Made by a program: the position numbers and the translations under genes. Under the pieces are notes generated by a model. The model saw only the letters and a program-made list of their open reading frames with translations, searched no databases and was not told where the DNA came from. A DNA stretch of 64,000 nt from Coenobita brevimanus. Lineage: Eukaryota; Arthropoda; Malacostraca; Decapoda; Coenobitidae. Below, one piece after another: positions 44,536 to 56,834 of this stretch; position 1 is the first letter of the stretch; each line of letters opens with the position of its first letter. Location of the stretch: NCBI GenBank assembly GCA_032717465.1, contig CM064732.1, positions 34,477,455 to 34,541,454 on the forward strand. The letters run 5' to 3'.

Positions 44536-45745
44536 TTTTACCTCTGGTCACATATGTTCGGTTGTCATATTGAGTTATATTAATAGTGTTTCAATGTATA
44601 TTTTCAAGCTCGGGCTTTCTTATGCAAAGTACAAGAGCCCAAAGATTCCACACATAGGCAACGCTACGCTGTTGAAACCTTCCGTCTGACCAAGCACATA
44701 TCCCCCCACCTCCTTCCACATCTAACAAGCATATAATGCCCCCCGCCCCACAATCTTTTCTTTTAATGGTCGGTGTAAGGAGAGCGCCTTGAGGACACAT
44801 AACCTGGGCCCTTCAGATTCTTTGATCAGGCAGCACTGAAATCTATGAATTTTTTTTTTTTTTTTGTTCTTTTTCACGCTCCTAAAAAAATTATTCATGA
44901 CAAAGCATTGTACCTACACAAGGTACCAGTTCATTATAAGTCACATAACTGTGTAGATGACTCTATAGTGAATACTTTCTGGATTCTGGCTAGGAAAAGA
45001 AATCTCTAGGCCTGGCCAACTGCCCGGCTACCCTGCCGCCCAACTCTACGAATGGACACCTATTGGTCCCAATGATAAAACACCCTCCTCTAACTTTGTC
45101 AGGTGGAGGGTAAAAAATAAAGGAGAGAGCCACATTCTAGATCCGTTTATTTCTAGATGTCTCGGCACATTCCATTTAAAAGACTAGAAGCCAAATGCAG
45201 AAGGAAATACAGACAGAGGAAGACATTTCCATAGATGATACTTTGCATATATGAAAGACTAGAAGTATCGGTTACCTTTTGCATCATAGCAGGGTTTCTG
45301 AAACTTTATTTATTTATTTATTTTTTTGGTTCATGACCCCCTTCATAGCCGCTGGTAGTTGGGTTGGTGTTGATGAAACGTGATTCTGACATTCAAATTA
45401 ATACCATGTGTCGGGGAAAACAGTAATCAAATGCTCAAGGAGTGTTCCAGGCTGGAGGCAGGTTAGTGTGAATATGTTGGGTTTGCCATTTAATACAAGC
45501 TGCCTTCTTCACTGAAATTTGTAATGTAAATTATAGTAATTTTTATTACTTATGCTGCTGATATTTGGACAGAGAAAGAACTGTGTGGATTAAAATATAT
45601 ATCAATATAAACATCTGGCAGTTAAGTTTGGGTGGCCCCCTTTCAAAATTTCTGTGCCGCTTACTGTTCCATTTTTCTCAAGTGGCTCCAAAAAACAAGT
45701 CATTGCTCCCCGGAGGGGATGGGGGGACATGGCACATGGCCGACA
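44536..45745. other. no recognisable gene
   Basis: Contains a T run (44851-44865) and TTTA units (45305-45325). No coding signature. Confidence 0.5.
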
Positions 45746-46185
45746 TTGAGAACCACTGCATTTGAAAACTGGGCAGAAAAGGGGAGAGAGTTGCTGCCAG
45801 ATGGGTGGTACACACCTTCCATAATTAAGAAAGAATGCAAGCTTCTTAGAAGAACAGTTACCTTTGGTGCAGCAATAGAAAAGAGATCAAGATGCACCAG
45901 TTCGGGAAACCAAGATACGTTAAAGGGGATCTGTAAGAGGAGGAAAGCTGATGACACAAAATGCCTTTGACTCTGCTCTGTTGAGAGAAGCTGGGTGTGG
46001 GGAGCCCCCATATACATGAGTTGTGCTCTACACAGGGGTCAAAAAAAAAAAAAAAAAAACTTGTTTAAAATCAACAGTTGTGCAGGGGTTTACCCCTGCA
46101 CAACTGTTGATTTTAATACACCTAATCTCTTGGAGGCAGATTCTACAAGAGCAGTAATAATTATGATCTTTCCAAGATAAATCTA
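45746..46185 (-). pseudogene. jockey-like LINE C-terminal fragment, rearranged
   Basis: The minus strand near 46017-45750 reads GAPHTQLLSTEQSQRHFVSS, then LDLFSIAAPKVTVLLRSL and HPSGSNSLPFSAQFSNA. This aligns with GGSPHTALLNRLESKAF and the following residues of the LINE at 60.0-60.5 kb. Nucleotides at 46115-46185 (reversed: AATCTGCCTCCAAGAGATTA) also match that LINE just upstream. Between them sit an A19 run and a perfect palindrome made of LINE sequence, so the copy was rearranged at this junction. Confidence 0.75.
46067..46114. repeat. perfect palindrome, 23-bp arms
   Basis: AAAATCAACAGTTGTGCAGG plus GGT is followed by TT and its exact reverse complement. The arm corresponds to LINE sequence at about 60043-60060 (ACCCCTGCACAATTGTTGA). 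Confidence 0.97.
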
Positions 46186-46689
46186 GAAAGAATGAAACCC
46201 CAAGAATGTTAAAAAATGATGCAGGATTGAGTTAGATATTGTTAAAAAAATAGAGGATATAGGGGGGACGATAAACAGAAGAAATGTGCATCTTGTGTCT
46301 AAACCATGAAACTTTCAGGATTGCCAGCAGATACCATAAGGTTTATTTTCAGATATGGAAATAACTTTGATTTGATCTCCGATGACTTTGAAAGATCAAT
46401 GACCCCTGTGTCATTTTTATGTACATTTTTCATTATATTACTCGTTATGATCCTGGCTATTTTGACTATAAAATGCATCTAGTTTTTAATTAATACATTT
46501 AAAAACCTGTTAAAATTGTTTTTCATTGCTATTATGACTAATATGACCTTTTTGTGACCTTTAGTTGTTATTTCTGATTCACTTGAGGTGTTCACAAATA
46601 TGAAAAGTACTTGCTAATAGAGTGCTCTAGTACACCGACATTCATTTATAATTTTGTGGATGTTGCAGGTTAGATCACTGCATGTGAAG
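46186..46689. other. no gene; TGACCT-containing flank
   Basis: AT-rich, with several TGACC motifs near 46400-46560 that recall the repeats downstream of the next pseudogene. Possibly the left non-coding part of that element. Confidence 0.35.
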
Positions 46690-49270
46690 GAATGGTGATG
46701 GTAAACTGTGTAACTGTTGTACTGCATGAAGTGGCGGTGTTGCTGCATGAAGCTGTAGAACTCTGTAGCTATATAAAAGTTAGCTTAGCCTGCATTCTTG
46801 CTTATTGCATACAATGCTCCGTGCCATGGAAAAGCGAGACATTCTCATTGATACTATTCTGCCTCACAAACCCAAGCAGTCGAGATTACCTTTCACTACC
46901 ATTTGGAATCGGTGTGTTCTCTGCCAAACAGAAACCGATGAAGCTCTGCAGTGCCCAGTTCGATCAACCAAAAAAACTATTGATGCTGGGTACGTCTCAT
47001 TGGCAAATGATCTCCAGTTTCAACCGCTTTGAAATATGCCAGTAGAGTTTGATATTGACAAAATAGATTATAGAACAGGTATTTGAACCCACTCCGATTG
47101 CCAACAGTGCCAAATAGCACAAGTCCTGCAGAATGAACTTGAACCAAAACATGCTAAAACGACAACAAAATTGAAAATCAGCTGAAGAGCAGCCGGCTTC
47201 TTCCATCTTCCTCACATGTTCTGCTAACAGCGCAATTAAACAAATAGTACCTTGGTGCATCTTCTGTAATAAACAAGCTGGTTCAGAAATTTTACATGAA
47301 GCTGCAGAGATGAAAATGTTAGGAAATGTGCCATATAGCCTAGTTAGAGGACACGGAGCTGCTGGCAAAACTTGCCTCAGGCAATATGATTGCCCTTGAG
47401 GCTAAGTACCACTGCCCTGCTTGCGTAAACTCTACAACAGGGCAAGGCATGCCATTCCCACGGATGAAAATGAAGATGAAAGTCACTTGAATGGAATTGA
47501 TTTTGCTGAGTTAGTGACATTCATGGAAGAAATGCATGCTGAAGATTCTGCCCTAGTACACAAGCTGGCAGATCGTAAAGAAATATACAGGATACATCTG
47601 CAACAGCTGAGTGTCCGTGCAGAACAGTGTACACACTACAAAACTAAAGAACAGGCTACTTCAAGTGCTTCTGACCTTAGATCACATTCCCAGGGAAGAG
47701 GCACACTTCTATCATTTGAAAAAGACATCAGAGATGCTCTCAGGAATACTTTTGACCACGACAGTGATGTTATTCATTTAGTTAGAGCAACACAAGTAGT
47801 GTAAAAGGAAATGTTCAGTATGAATTTCATTTTTTATGGTTCATTTTTCCCTGACTGCCAAAAAGATGTTGTTCCAACAACACTGCTGGCACTGGTAAAC
47901 ATGATCTTGGATGAAGCCAACGTAGAAGACCAAGCTCTGCTAGGAAACACGTCTACCACAACTGCTGCCATAACAGTGTCATAGATTCTGGCCTTCAATA
48001 GTGTTAAATATGCACGAGCTGAGAAGTCACCAGGAATGGTACGTTACTGTAGGGACCGTGAAACTCCACTTCCTCTGTATATGTCATTCAATATTCATTC
48101 TGTTACAAGCAACAGGGGGCTCATTGACATGCTTTTTAGTCTTAGGATGTGTGCCTCATATGACAGGCTTCTGCCGTTGTCATGTGATATTGCCAATGGA
48201 ATTTGTGAAAGTTTCAACATCGAAAATGTTGTATGCCCCACGAATATGGGCCATGGTCTAACCACAACATGGTCTATTCACAACAGCAGCAGCTGACAAC
48301 ATTTATCACAATTCTAGTTTTGCCACAGCCAAAGATTCGTTCCATGGTACTGTATTCTACCTCATTCAACATCCATCACATGAATGCGCAGGCACTGAGC
48401 ATAGTGTTTCTATTATTAACCAGTGAATTCCATCAAGCAGGTCAACTGCCCGTCTTCCACAGTCCTATACAAGTGGTCCACCAGCTACTCTGAAGACAAA
48501 TCAGTTTACAGTACTGGCAGTCCAAGGACCTGTGCCGGCCTCTGACCTTCAAACTCTGAAATCCACCAGAAAAGAAGATGAATGGCTTGATCCTGGAATG
48601 GCCACTCTGAAAAAGCCATAGTTAGACAGAGATGACTGGGTATCGTGGTCTGCATACAATGCTGACAAACAGCAAGCAGCATTGCCTCCATCAGCGATCA
48701 ATGCTCTTTTGACCCTATTTCATGAAAGTACACATTCTGTAGCCATGATACGCCAGTCCATGGATGTGGTCAGGGCAGCAGTTCACCTTTTAAACCCAGG
48801 CCAAGTTCCTGTTCTTGCATTTGATCAACTACTCTTTGCTATTGCCAAAGAAACTCGGTGGGCATGGTTAACAAGTCATGGGGAGGATCACTTTGTAATA
48901 ATGTTTGGGGTACTCCACACTGAAATGGCTGTTTTGAAGGTACTGCAAGAATAGTTTGAAAAGTGAATGGAACAAAGCTCTAGCGCTAGCTGGTATTGCA
49001 AGTGCTGGGACTGCAGATCCCACCAACACAGGAGGCTTTGAAACAGCACCTCAAACGTGCTACATACTAGGTCAACATCTAGAACAAGGCCTTGGTTCCT
49101 GACCCTCAATTGCCAAGCCTCTTGAACTGGGGTTGAATAAACGAAACAAGTGGATAAGGACCACTTTGGTGCACACTGCCAGAGACATCAGTAATGTTTT
49201 GAACTTATTCACTGTGGCTGCAAAAAGGGTTTTACTGGTTGCTGCAGATTTTGAAATACGGCCCTAATGT
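46690..49270 (+). pseudogene. broken copy of large uncharacterised multi-copy ORF family
   Basis: From 46805 it reads KRDILIDTILPHKPKQ, then RCVLCQTETDEALQCP, a Cys-rich knuckle, then DAGYVSLANDLQF. From 47360 come LLAKLASGNMIALEAKYHCP, 47421-47804 (YNRARHAIPTDENEDES ... FEKDIRDALRNTFDHDSDVI), and 47900 LLALVNMILDEANVEDQALL. Next are YCRDRETPLPLYMSFNIHS, LIDMLFSLRMCASYDRLLPL and VVCPTNMGHGLTTTW, then near 48320 DSFHGTVFYLIQHPSHECAG. The last part is 48682-48954 (FHESTHSVAMIRQSMDVVRA, LNPGQVPVLAFDQLLFAIAK, HGEDHFVIMFGVLHTEMAV). I know this order from multi-copy ORFs in fish, corals, molluscs and crustaceans; its function and class are unknown to me. It has about ten stops or frameshifts and no TIR or RT motif. 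Confidence 0.75.
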
Positions 49271-49439
49271 GCACTGCTTTATGTACATGTTGAAGATACT
49301 TATAATTAGAAAGGCTGAAACATATATGTTTATTCGCTGATACTATGTATTCAGATTGTTTGTTAATTACATTCACATGAAAAAAAAAAAAAAGGAATAA
49401 AATATGTTACATAGTAATAATAAATATGAACTATTTTTG

Positions 49440-49900
49440 TAAAGATATATTCTTTGCAGAGGCAGTAAAGTAGAAATTCAATTATGTCAAAAGCCAGCGA
49501 CCTCTAAATGACCTCAAATGTAAATTTAAAAGTGTTGCCATATCTGACAACTTAACTTGAGAGGCATTGTCAAAGTTCTGCAACAGAAAATAGGTTTCCC
49601 TACAAGTAATAAACTTGAAATATTGAAAGTATTCTTCACAAAGGCACTAAAAGAGAAATTTCATAATGCGAAAGGTCAGTGACCCTTAGACAACCTTAAA
49701 AGTCAAATTAAGACTACTGTCATATCTGATAACATAACCTGAGAGGTTTAGTCAAAGTTCTGCAATATAAAATAGGCGTAACTATAAGTAACTGTCTTAA
49801 AATATGTCAAATATTCTTCATAATGGTGCTAAAAAAAATATTTCATGACATCAAAGATCAGTGACCTCTAGTGACCTCAATGGTCAATCTGAATGTGCTT
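49440..49900 (+). repeat. ~181-bp tandem repeat, 2.6 copies
   Basis: TATTCTT landmarks at 49448, 49630 and 49811 give a period of 181-182 bp. Each unit includes a CAGTGACC/TGACCTC block, ATATCTGA and GTCAAAGTTCTGCAA. Adjacent to the pseudogene's 3' end, so it may belong to that element. Confidence 0.8.
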
Positions 49901-50212
49901 GCACATCTGAAAATAGTCTTCAAAATATACAGAAACGATCCTGAAAGTTTCATGCTTTAGTCACAAAGTGTGCAATTCTTTCATATATTTAGAATATCTG
50001 CCCCATTTCCTGCGGTAGATTTTGTTAGGTTGATAGATGTAAGAACTGAGTTTTTGATGCATTAAAACAACACGATTACTTTTACCTCATTTAGAGATAT
50101 GAGCCAAGTCAGAATTTAGGTGTTTCATAGTCTCGTCCTTTGTTTCTTGAAGTAAATGCTGAAACGGACGCTGCGGGAAGCGAATGGAAAGGTGAAAGGT
50201 AGAGTTATCAGC

Positions 50213-50412
50213 TTATGAGTGGATAGGGTTAGATGCACAGCTTACAAGCTCACTGATGAATAAAAGGAAGAGAATTGGTGATAGGACAGAGCCCTGAGGA
50301 ACACCACCATTAATAGCTGTAGAAGAATGGTGGACGTCTACAACAGGAGCTATAGAACGACCAGAGCGGAAGGTAGAGAGGAAAACACGGACAAAAGGGC
50401 GGAAACTGAAAG
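50213..50412 (-). pseudogene. jockey-like LINE RT fragment
   Basis: The minus strand reads FRPFVRVFLSTFRSGRSIAP, then VVDVHHSSTAINGGVPQGSV and LSPILFLLFISEL. It aligns with FLSGHSIAAVVDGHHS...INSGVQQGSVLSPTLF of the LINE near 59.5 kb. The fragment stops just before the catalytic YADD box. Confidence 0.85.
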
Positions 50413-50733
50413 AGAAGATAACAGTAAGGAAACAAATAAATGGAAGAGGAAAACTATCGAACATGATTAATACATGAAAAGTAATAAGAAGAAACGGAAG
50501 GGGTGAAAATAACAAAAACAACCAATCATTCTCCTTTCATCCTCCTTTCTTTCATTCCCTTTTTACATCCCTCACTTTCCTTTCGAACCAAAGCATTAAT
50601 CATTCATTCCGACACTCCTTCTTACACATTTTTCTTCCTTCCTTCCTTTAATTCTTTTCTTCCTCCTTCCTACCTTACTACCTCCCATCCTTCCTTCCTT
50701 TCACGGCAATTGCTTCTTACACTTCATCGCTCC

Positions 50734-50777
<44 letters not shown>

Positions 50778-50805
50778 ATCCATCCATAGAACGGCAAATG
50801 GAGCG

Positions 50806-50855
<50 letters not shown>

Positions 50856-51872
50856 AGAGAGAGAGAGAAAGAGAGAATGTTATTTGGGCAAAAGCCTGTG
50901 GTTATTAGTTTGGCGGGAAGTAGTGAGGTAAGTAGGACCAGGGATAGAAAGAATCGAAGATAGAGAAGATAACAGGAGGGGAAAGTAGATTGGTTGGTAG
51001 ATAGATAGGTGAGTTGATAGGTAGGTGGAAAGGCAGGAAGGCAACAGAAAGTGGGGGGAATGAAGTTAGATATGCAAGTAGCTTAGGCAGATACAAGGGC
51101 AGGTAGAAATGCAGGGACGGAAATATGAGGTACAGTAGGTAAGCGGGTAGGTAGGCAGACTGGGAAGGACATAAAAGGTAGCTAAGTAGACAGACAATAA
51201 AGTAGATAGGTACTTTGGTATAGTGAGAGGAATGGGAGGGGGAAGGTTGGTAAGTTGTTATGAGTAAATAGAAAAGAAAGCAGATACTGTGCGGTTGGTG
51301 CGCAGAGAAACTGAAAGCGAGGACAAAGAGAGGGAAACAGAAGGGAAGCAAGAAAGTGTTGGGCAGGTAAGTAAGTGGGAAGAGAGGAAAAAGATGATGA
51401 ATAAATAAAGAAACAGAGGATGGAAAAAAAACGGGGAGGCAGATAGATGAAAAGACTGGCAGATAGATCGGTTAGCACGGAAGCCAAAGGAAAGAGGAGG
51501 ATGGGTAGGCGGGAAGGTAAGGAACAGGAAGGGAAAACGAAGGTAGATGAAAAAGAAATAATACTTAGTGGTAAAGCATTCTTAAGGTGGGTAAAACTGT
51601 AGTGAAAAAGGGATGAGGAAGGAAGGTACAGCCATGAGCAAACGCGCACCGACATTCACCCTGCCAGTATTCGTGTCCTGCCTTCTGTATTTCTTGTTCC
51701 TCGCGAAGCGACAAAAAATATCCTTACATCACATAATCTGCTGTTGTGTACATCATATTTCTGTCACACAAAATGGCTCATGTGACAACATTCAAAATAC
51801 AACTGGCCAAGAAGTGGCAGTGAACGTTGTTCGTGGCTGTGCGTCTGTTAGAGGTACGGAATGAGTAAAGAA

Positions 51873-51945
<73 letters not shown>

Positions 51946-52371
51946 TGTTTGCGTGTGTGTGTGCTTGTTCGGCTCAGCCATAAGTGAAAAAATAAAATTA
52001 ATGAAACTTACCAGGATTGTTGGAACTGGGTCCCAGCTGGACCAGTTTCGATGTGATGTCGACTGAAATCTTTTAAAAGGGTGTTTTTACCCTAATAGTT
52101 GCCTCCATTTGTTCAACAATACGTGAACGTGGCAGAGGTGGCCGGGCATTTCTGTGGAATTTCATGTGTCTTTGGAGAGAGCGAGAGAGAGAGAGAGAGA
52201 GAATGTACATTTATAGTCCAATGTCTGTTACTTCAATATTACTACTAACAGGCAATCTTATTCAGTAAAAAATTGTGGTGATGGTAGTAGTGGCAATGGT
52301 GGTTGTAGTTGTGATGATGGTAGCTGTTATGGTGAGGTTGGTAAGTGTGATGATGATGGTGGTGATGATGA
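50413..52371. repeat. polypurine/tetranucleotide tract with CT, AG and GT microsatellites
   Basis: CT (50738-50773), AG with interruptions (50811-50876), then GGTAGATAGGTAG-like DNA to about 51600, giving Ser/Pro/Leu/Phe minus frames of 148-157 residues that are artefacts. GT at 51876-51962, AG near 52178-52201, and GTGATGATGG-like triplets at 52278-52371 where the LTR begins. A small plus frame at 51613-51864 is not convincing. Confidence 0.75.
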
Positions 52372-53112
52372 TAGGAGTAGGCAACACTAGATAACTAAAT
52401 TTAACTGCATAAGAAAACTGAGAAAAAACAAAGTGAAAAGGGAAATGATCAAATAATTAATTAATGAAAAACAATAAAAAACAATAACTCCAATCTTGCA
52501 ACACAGGTCCGAAAGTAAATAAAATTAGCTAACGTTAGCAAGGGAAAAATAAACACAATGAAAAATACCTAATGCAAGCTAATAATATTTAAAAAAAATT
52601 ACAATAATAAAACACAAAAGAATGCAAAAAACAAGCCACCTGATAATACCCTGAATAATTACACTAAAGTCTGGGAACAAACTTGCCAGACAAAAGAAAT
52701 AAAATCATACAAACGAAGGTAACTAAACTGCAATCCATAATTGCCACAAATAATAATAATACTATAGCAATAATACTTGTGACTGGATACTGATACGAAG
52801 TGAAAAGATGTCCAGAACTATATACAACAAAAATACTGCTTCTCCTCGTTTTCTTACCTCCAAGCCAAAGACGCCCTCTCTCGATGCCAATCCCGCAAGA
52901 ACTCTCTCTCCATCCAAAATTCCCCCATTATACCGTTCGGCCCTGTGCCCACATCAGCCCGCAGCTGCAGCCCAGACGGGAAATATACAAATCTTCATGT
53001 CGCCAGTTTATGCTCCACTGGATGTCTCTGATATTACTAACATTTTAGTCACACCCGCGTCGAGACAGCAAACAGAATTAACTAAGGTTTTATAAATGTG
53101 TGCATACCGACA
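52372..53112 (-). repeat. probable 3' LTR
   Basis: Direct repeat of 63179-64000. The shared sequence starts (plus strand) GGAGTAGGCAACA and ends near ATGTGTGCATACCGACA. On the minus strand it would begin TGTCGGTATGC and end CTCCTA, close to TG...CA. A degenerate TATA-like GGTATAATGG lies near 52926-52935. It lacks 66 bp present in the other copy. The internal boundary is not fixed by a polypurine tract. Confidence 0.6.
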
Positions 53113-53449
53113 CGCAATAACATGATAGCCAGTGCATGTGCGTGGATGCTAGTATATATAGCATCGACACACACACCTCGCCTGGCCACACACACCACAA
53201 AGCCAGTCAGGAGACAGGACGTGTGTGCTGGGCAATCCCCAGGTCCTGTCCTCCCCACTTACTGTTTTTTAATCAGCCCATACACCACTGACCGGGCTAA
53301 AGTATGGCCCGGCCTGCACTATATGTGCAGGGAATCTTTTAACGAACGAACGAACGAACGAACCTCGCCTGGCGACACACACGCATTATACACACACGTA
53401 TAATATACACAGTAATATAGACATTCTTACAGATGTAACACGCCCACAC

Positions 53450-53488
53450 CTAAGAAAGAATTTTCCCTTAGGAAAATTCATTCTTAAG
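53450..53488. repeat. imperfect hairpin after pol
   Basis: CTAAGAAAGAATTTTCC pairs with GGAAAATTCATTCTTAG with one mismatch, just downstream (minus strand) of the RNase H stop. The CGAA tetranucleotide run at 53341-53363 follows. Confidence 0.8.
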
Positions 53489-54800
53489 AATGTGAGAAAC
53501 AATCAACGACGATATTGTAAACACACTTAATATGTCTAACATCTAAATGAAACTGTTGAAGGAACAAACTCCAACATGTCAATTGCTGATTCTTGATCTT
53601 CAGATTATTCAGAAATTTGAGTGGGTGATGATCAGTTATACAGTAACAGTAGGTCCAAACGCAGGGACATACACAGAAAATTGCTGCAGGGCAAGGATCA
53701 GGGCTAATAGTTCGTTCTCGATAACAGAATAATAACGTTGAGAAACAGAAACCTTCTTACTGAAATAACAAACAGGACGCTCTATGCCATGATCATCATC
53801 CTGCATTAACACAACTCCTGCACCCACATTAGTAGCATCTACAGCAAGTTTAAATGTCTTATTAAAGTCTGGTGCAGCCATAACTGGATAGTTACATAAG
53901 ATCTCCTTGGCTGCATCAAAACTATTCTGACATACATCAGTCCAGATGTATTTTCTATCTTTCTTAAGCAATTCAGTGAGAGGGGCCACTAATATTGCAA
54001 AGTTCTTCAAAAAACAATTGTAGTAACCAATACTGCCGAGGAATCTCCAAAGCTCGCACCTGTTTTGTGGTGCCTTAAAATTCTTCATTGTCTCCACCTT
54101 AGAATCAGGGGTGCATACACAACCATGACTAACCACATAACCAAGGTACTGAACTTCTGCACAAACAAACTCACACTTCTTTAAGTTTACTACAAGGCGA
54201 GCCTCAGAAAGCCTGGACAGCAAAACACTTAGTGGCTTTCCCAGTCATCGGTAAAGACTAGGCCTACTACATCATCCAAGTATACCATACAATGTTTCAT
54301 ACCACTAACAACCATGTTCATTAATCGTTGGAACGTTGCCGGGGTGTATTTCATACCATACGGCATCACATTACACTGATATGTTTGTCCATCTGCCACA
54401 AAACACGAGACTTCCTTAGTCTGCTCGGTCAAAGGTACTTGCCAGAAGCCTTTCTTGAGAGCTAACCTGATGATATAACTAGACCAACCGATGTGATCAA
54501 TGAAGTCCTCAAGCCAGGGCAATAGGTATGTATCAGTCTTGGTTAGCTCGTTCACCCATCTGTGGTCTATGCAAAATCTTGCGGTGCCATCTGGTTTAGG
54601 CTGCAACATTCACATTGGAACTGTAGGGACTAACACAGGGGAAGATAAGCCCGTGCTCCAACATATAATTGAACTCCCAATGCAGCACGCCAAGACGCTA
54701 AGGACTAACTCGATAAGGGGGCAACTCACATGAACGGCATCACCCACATCCACGTTGTGCTGAATCCAATTGATGTTCCCAGGGGCACTATTGCATACTT
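53484..54800 (-). pseudogene. reverse transcriptase and RNase H of the Gmr1-type element
   Basis: RT: LQPKPDGTARFCIDHRWVNE, then TYLLPWLEDFIDHIGWSSY, MPYGMKYTPATFQRLMNMVV and MVYLDDVVGLVF with the YxDD catalytic pair. Then VQYLGYVVSHGCVCTPDSKV and the tether region WRFLGSIGYYNCFLKNFA. RNase H: FKLAVDATNVGAGVVLMQ (Asp), SVIENELLALILALQQ (Glu), and, after a one-base deletion near 53637, TDHHPLKFLNNLK (Asp). It ends near NIVVDCFSHS. Stops occur near 54228 and 54610. Substitutions near the RT active core (LALKKGFWQVPL) are mild. The domain follows integrase instead of preceding it. Confidence 0.88.
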
Positions 54801-54804
54801 CCTT

Positions 54805-56325
54805 TTAAGTTGACAAGAGGGCATCCAACTGCGATGCTTGGTCCCGAGGCAGATGTGCTAACTTGGAGTTAAGAGTGGACTCTTCCTCATCATTCTTCAC
54901 CCAGCTACAATCTTGAAACTCGCAGCCCACCTCAAACAAGCCTCTCTCAACATCCTCCTCAGCAGCAGCAGCAGTGGTGGAGACAAGGTGTATGGGAGCC
55001 AGAGAATCTGTTGCAGGATGGTACAGCTTCAGCATGTTCACTTGGCATAGTTGGTGCTTCTTTCTTCTATCAGGGTTCTCCACCATGTAGTCAGTGTCTC
55101 CAATACGCCACACTACAGGGTGAGGACCACTAAACTTAGCAGCCAGCGGCTGACCCTGCAGTGACAGCAATACCAAAACCTCATTATCGACCTCAAACTC
55201 CCTCTGCCTGGCCTTTCGATCAAACCATGCCTTCATGTTGTCCTGAGCCTGCCTGAGATTATCTCGGGCAAGCTCCAGAGTCTCAATTATATGGGTCTTG
55301 AAGTCACGCACATAACGGAGTAAGCTCTGGCTCTCGGTGAGGTTACTGCTCCAAGTCTCCTTAACCAAGCTTAGGGGACCCCGAACTCTATGGGCAAACA
55401 CTAGCTCATTAGGAGAGAAACCCTAACTCTCCTGGGGGACTTCCCTCGTAGCAAACGGGAGGAATGGCACACCACAGTCCAAGTCCTTAGAGTGCTCCAG
55501 ACAGTAATTGCGGAGCATATTCTTAAGCATCTGGTGGAAATGCTCCAAGGCACCTTGCATCTCTGGATGGTAGGCACTGCTTTTGATGTGTGTGATGCCA
55601 AGTTGAGCTAATGAATACTGGAAGATGTCAGAAAGGAAATTAGACCCTCTATCTGACTGAACTCCCAGGGGAAACCAAACTTTGTAAAGATATCTAGGAA
55701 AACTCAAACCACGACCTTAGCTTTGACAGAACGTAGAGGTATCGCCTCGGGGTACCTCGTGGAGGGGTCAATGATAGTGACCAGATATGAGTTACCGTTA
55801 GAAGCTGGGGGCAAGGGTCCCACCATATCAATAATTAACCTGGAAAATGGGGGATCAATGGCAGGAATGGGGACAAGAAGGGCCTTAGGGACAGACTGAT
55901 TTGGCCTACCCACTACTTGACAGGTATGACAATGTTTGACAAACTTAGCCACATCTGCTGGCATGGGGCTGGTAGAACTCTGCACGCAGCCTCTCCATGG
56001 TCTTCCTTACACCCATGTGACCTGCAAACTGAGTAGAATGGGCCAGTTGAATTAACTCCTTCCTGTACACATTAGGTACTACGATCTGATGGTAGTCGCA
56101 CATCCCATCAACTACGTTCACATGTGGAGGTCTCCACCGTCTCCACAAAATATCATCTTTCACATAAAAACATCCACCTTTCTCCTCAAAATCATCCAAT
56201 GCACACGACTTCAATCTCTGAATCTCCTGGTCTCCAGACTGCAACTCCTTTATCTTCTCAATGTTCACCTCCTCCAACGGAACAGGTGGAATATTTTCCA
56301 AAGAACCCATAAACGTATCTGCCAA
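54805..56325 (-). pseudogene. integrase of the Gmr1-type element
   Basis: The zinc-binding HHCC domain starts near 56080 (LAHSTQFAGHMGVRKTMERL) and ends with KFVKHCHTCQVVGRPNQ. The core shows LIIDMVGPLPPASNG (first Asp), VQSDRGSNFLSD (second Asp) and SSAYHPEMQGALEHFHQ (Glu). The C-terminal part (55401-54805) contains KFSGPHPVVWRIGDTDYMV, ENPDRRKKHQLCQVNMLKLY, a GPY/F-like module. Frameshifts occur near 55984 and 55704 and a stop at 55422. The N-terminal segment 56325-56090 (DTFMGSLENIPPVPLEEVN, LWRRWRPPHVNVVD) is the usual pre-integrase linker. Confidence 0.88.
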
Positions 56326-56830
56326 GATATATCATTGTCCGATTGTTTTGTGTCCTCGGACATAGGACTAACTGTTGCCTCTGGTACGATAACGCAGGAC
56401 ACACTACAAGCATGCTTCTCCTGTTGACTCCTCTCTGCAAGTGACATGGACCTAGTTACTGCACAAATTGGGAATACCTCTGCAACATTGGGCTCAACCT
56501 GCGGGGGAACTGTGGGCACTGGGACCTCTGACAAAACTGCAATGGTAATCTTCTCACCCCTCATTAGGTGGTAGCCAAGTATTAAATCAACACAACTCTC
56601 TGATAATTAATCTACAACACCCACTCATGCTGATCCATCAAACAGCTGACATTAATATCTCACAAGAAACTTGCGGCATAGTCTTTGCACCCATTACTCC
56701 TCTATTCAGAACAAACTCTCCTTCTGCAACATCAAAAATTTCATTATCTGTCCTTACCCACAAAGAAATTGAAGAACCAGTGTCATGAAAAATGCAAAAG
56801 GATGCTGCATGCCATTCATCTTTACCGAAC
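56265..56830 (-). pseudogene. aspartic protease and linker of the Gmr1-type element
   Basis: The minus frame WHAASFCIFHDTGSSISLW carries the Asp-Thr-Gly protease signature near 56785, followed by DNEIFDVAEGEFVLNRGVMG. After stops near 56650-56590, LGYHLMRGEKITIAVLSEVP corresponds to the family's LGNDLAG-type segment, and FPICAVTRSMSLAERSQQ to its conserved linker. Normal protease length is about 100 residues, but stops split this one. Confidence 0.75.
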
Positions 56831-56834
56831 CAGA

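Noticed and set aside
50905..51655. 148- and 157-residue minus-strand ORFs
   Set aside because: Overlapping frames in GGTAGATAGG-like tetranucleotide DNA; low complexity.
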